Assembly: GCA_964402115.1 (NCBI GenBank)
Contig: CAYOBW010000301.1
Location: 1-8,802, forward strand
DNA length: 8,802 nucleotides
Source: CAYOBW01 sp964402115
GTDB taxonomy: Bacteria > Verrucomicrobiota > Kiritimatiellia > UBA8416 > CAYOBW01
Direction: 5' to 3'
Shown here: in pieces, positions 7,007 through 8,802 of the stretch
Layout of the letters: each line of letters opens with the position of its first letter
Numbering within the stretch: the stretch's first letter is position 1
Notes under the pieces: model-generated
What the model saw: only the letters and a program-made list of their open reading frames with translations
Database searches by the model: none
Told to the model about the DNA's origin: nothing
Translations under genes and position numbers: made by a program

Positions 7007-8802
7007 ATGAACCTCAGCGTTAAGCGTTGGGCGTTGGGCGTTGAACGTTCGTGTTCTCGCCCGCGCCGCCTGCTCCTGTTCGGCGCCGCGGGCGTGCTCG
7101 CCGCGGCCTGCGCCTGGTGGTGCATTCCCCGCTATGCGGGCAACCTGGACGACTACGGGCAGGGGGTGCGGATCGAGGACCGCCAGGGGCGGGTGCTCCG
7201 CCAGGCGCTGGGGCCGGACGACCAGCTGTGCCGCCCGATCACGGTGGCCGAGGCCGGGCCGCGGGTCGTGCAGGCGCTGGTGGCCGCCGAGGACAAGCGG
7301 TTCTTCCGCCACGGCGGCGTGGATCCGCTGGCCGTGCTGCGCGCCTGCTGGCAGAACCTCGTCGGGCTGCGGCGCGTGTCGGGCGCCTCCACGCTGACCA
7401 CGCTGGTCGTGAAGATGACCGAGCCCCGCTCGCGCACGCTCTGGACCAAGGTGGTCGAGGCGCACCATGCCCGCGACGTCGAGGCCCGTCTCGACAAGGA
7501 GGCCATCCTCGCGCAGTTCCTGAACCGCGCGCCGTTCGGGGGCAACCTGCAGGGGCTCGACGCCGCCAGCCGCGCGTACTTCGGCCGCGCCCCGCGCGAC
7601 CTCACGCTGGGCGAGACGGCGCTGCTCGTGGGGCTGCCGCAGGCCCCCTCGCGGCTGCGCCCCGACCGCCATTACGCGGCGGCGCTGGAGCGGCGCGACT
7701 ACGTGCTCGAGCGCATGGAGGCCTGCGGCGCCGTCACCGCCGCCGAGGCCGCGCGGGCGCGGCGCGAGCGGCCGGTCCTGCAGGGCGGCGCGCAGCCGTT
7801 CGCCGCGCCCCACTTCTGCGACCTGCTGGTCCAGCAGTACCCCGGCGACCGGCGCCTGCGCAGCACCCTCGACCCCGCGTGCCAGGCCGTGGCGGAGAGC
7901 GTGCTGCGCGCACGCGTGGCCGCGCTGGCGCCGCAGGGCGTGTGCGGCGGCGCCGTCGTCATCCTCGACGTGCCCCGCTGCGCCGTGCGCGCCATGGTGG
8001 GCTCGCCGGACTTCTTCGATCGGCGCGCGGCGGGCCAGGTCAACGCCGCCGTTGCGCGCCGCTCGCCGGGTTCCACGCTCAAGCCCTTCATCTACGCCCT
8101 CGCGTTCGACCAGGGGCTGGCCACGCCGGCGACCGTCGTGGGCGACGTGCCGACGCCCTTCGCCGACTACCACCCGCGCAACTTCGACGAGGCCTACCGG
8201 GGGCCGGTGTCGCTGCACGCCGCGCTGGTCCAGTCGCTCAACATCCCCGCCCTCGTGCTCGCCCGCGACCTCGGGCTGGAGTCCGTCGTGGGACGGCTGC
8301 GGGCGCTGGGGCTGCGCACGCTGGACCAGCCCGCCGCGCAGTACGGCCTCTCCGTGGCGCTGGGCACGTGCGAGGTGACCCTGCTGGACCTGGCGAACGC
8401 CTACGCCTGCCTGGCGCGCGAGGGGGTGTACGCTCCCGCGCGGCTGCTGGAGCGCGAGCCCGTGCCCGAGGGCCGGGCGCTCTACAGCCCGGAGGCGGCG
8501 TGGCTGGTGAGCGACATCCTGAGCGGCGAGGAGCGGGCGCAGGACGTGAACGGGCACCGGGCGGCGGTGGAGTCGCTGAAGGTGGCGTGGAAGACCGGGA
8601 CCTCGACGGGCTTCCGCGATGCCTGGACCGTGGCCTACAACCCGGACTACGTCGTGGCGGTGTGGCTGGGCAATCCCGACGGTCGGGCCGCGCCCGTGCT
8701 CGTCGGGGCGTCCGTGGCGGCGCCGGCGGCGTACGAGATCTTCCGGCGGCTGTACCCGCGCGGCGGGGCGCCCTGGTACGCGCGGCCGGCCGGCGTGCAG
8801 GA
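7007..8802 (+). CDS. pbpC: Penicillin-binding protein 1C, bifunctional (3' truncated by window)
   Basis: A membrane-anchored peptidoglycan synthase; 598 residues are visible of an expected 750-800. A basic cytoplasmic N-terminus precedes one membrane helix (about 22-39). The GT51 glycosyltransferase domain (about 58-235) has motif 1 AAEDKRFFRHGGVD with the catalytic Glu at 95. Motif 2 is GASTLTTLVVKM (126 onward), with Leu133 where Gln is usual. Motif 3 is AILAQFLNRAPFGG. LNRAPFGG and LPQAPSRLRPDR are hallmarks of PbpC rather than PBP1a/1b. The transpeptidase domain shows SxxK as STLK (Ser356, Lys359), SLN at 410-412 and KTG at 529-531, so the acylation machinery is intact. The C-terminal PBP1C domain lies beyond the window. 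ATG 7007 is five bases after the preceding stop, implying translational coupling. GAGGG at 7000-7004 is close to the start. The first 15 codons run through a heptamer repeat, so TTG 7034 is an alternative start. Confidence 0.96.
   Translation, partial: MNLSVKRWALGVERSCSRPRRLLLFGAAGVLAAACAWWCIPRYAGNLDDYGQGVRIEDRQGRVLRQALGPDDQLCRPITVAEAGPRVVQALVAAEDKRFFRHGGVDPLAVLRACWQNLVGLRRVSGASTLTTLVVKMTEPRSRTLWTKVVEAHHARDVEARLDKEAILAQFLNRAPFGGNLQGLDAASRAYFGRAPRDLTLGETALLVGLPQAPSRLRPDRHYAAALERRDYVLERMEACGAVTAAEAARARRERPVLQGGAQPFAAPHFCDLLVQQYPGDRRLRSTLDPACQAVAESVLRARVAALAPQGVCGGAVVILDVPRCAVRAMVGSPDFFDRRAAGQVNAAVARRSPGSTLKPFIYALAFDQGLATPATVVGDVPTPFADYHPRNFDEAYRGPVSLHAALVQSLNIPALVLARDLGLESVVGRLRALGLRTLDQPAAQYGLSVALGTCEVTLLDLANAYACLAREGVYAPARLLEREPVPEGRALYSPEAAWLVSDILSGEERAQDVNGHRAAVESLKVAWKTGTSTGFRDAWTVAYNPDYVVAVWLGNPDGRAAPVLVGASVAAPAAYEIFRRLYPRGGAPWYARPAGVQ
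7016..7050. repeat. Heptamer tandem repeat RGCGTTG, five units, at the pbpC start
   Basis: Five consecutive 7-base units are seen: AGCGTTA (7016), AGCGTTG (7023), GGCGTTG (7030), GGCGTTG (7037) and AACGTTC (7044). Repeats of this type (GTTGAACGTTGAGCGTTG and variants) are frequent between genes in Verrucomicrobia- and Planctomycetes-like genomes. Their reverse strand gives spurious NAQRPTLNAE-like peptides, and that peptide is present here on the minus strand. Here the repeat lies inside the predicted first codons of pbpC (residues 4-14) rather than between genes. The unit length is not a multiple of three. Confidence 0.8.

Noticed and set aside
7041..7397. TTG-initiated frame of 118 codons at the start of pbpC
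   Set aside because: It is out of frame with the PBP motifs and Arg/Ser/Gly-rich. The frame from ATG 7007 carries the membrane helix and GT51 motifs.
6878..8557. Minus-strand open frame of 559 codons opposite pbpC
   Set aside because: It is antisense to a gene with intact PBP motifs. The FNAQRPTLNAE stretch is the translation of the heptamer repeat, a known type of spurious peptide.

Overview
The window is a GC-rich bacterial chromosome segment in which every supported gene lies on the + strand. The host is most likely a Gram-negative member of the PVC superphylum (Planctomycetes, Verrucomicrobia, Kiritimatiellota or Lentisphaerae). This is inference. It rests on the high GC, on a Tat-signal TIM-barrel-like protein of a type I associate with those phyla, and on a short GCGTTG-type heptamer repeat that is common between genes in such genomes. 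No rRNA or marker gene is present to settle it.

Layout. Positions 1-50 hold the last codons of an unidentified gene. Positions 51-458 contain no convincing gene. They do hold a minus-strand promoter-like element (122-150), a 132-base imperfect inverted repeat with GTAACGCCTCA/TGAGGCGTTAC ends (185-316), and a short C-rich tandem duplication (325-355). A Tat-signal protein of 332 residues follows (459-1457). A 114-base gap with direct repeats and a strong ribosome binding site leads into a very large gene (1572-7001). That gene encodes an alpha-2-macroglobulin-family protein of 1809 residues with an intact CLEQ thioester motif. Five bases after its stop begins pbpC, penicillin-binding protein 1C (7007 to the window edge). 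It is cut off after 598 residues, with its glycosyltransferase and most of its transpeptidase domain visible.

Function. The alpha-2-macroglobulin/PbpC pair is the known bacterial arrangement (E. coli yfhM-pbpC). The macroglobulin is thought to trap invading proteases in the periplasm, and PBP1C is thought to repair or remodel peptidoglycan. The tight spacing here indicates co-translation from one mRNA. Local peculiarities are a transmembrane anchor on the macroglobulin in place of a lipoprotein signal, a heptamer repeat embedded in the first codons of pbpC, and a glycosyltransferase domain lacking the usual Gln of its second motif. I found no CRISPR array, RNA gene, insertion sequence or clearly new multi-gene system. 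The most distinctive unexplained items are the 185-316 inverted repeat and the repeat at the pbpC start.
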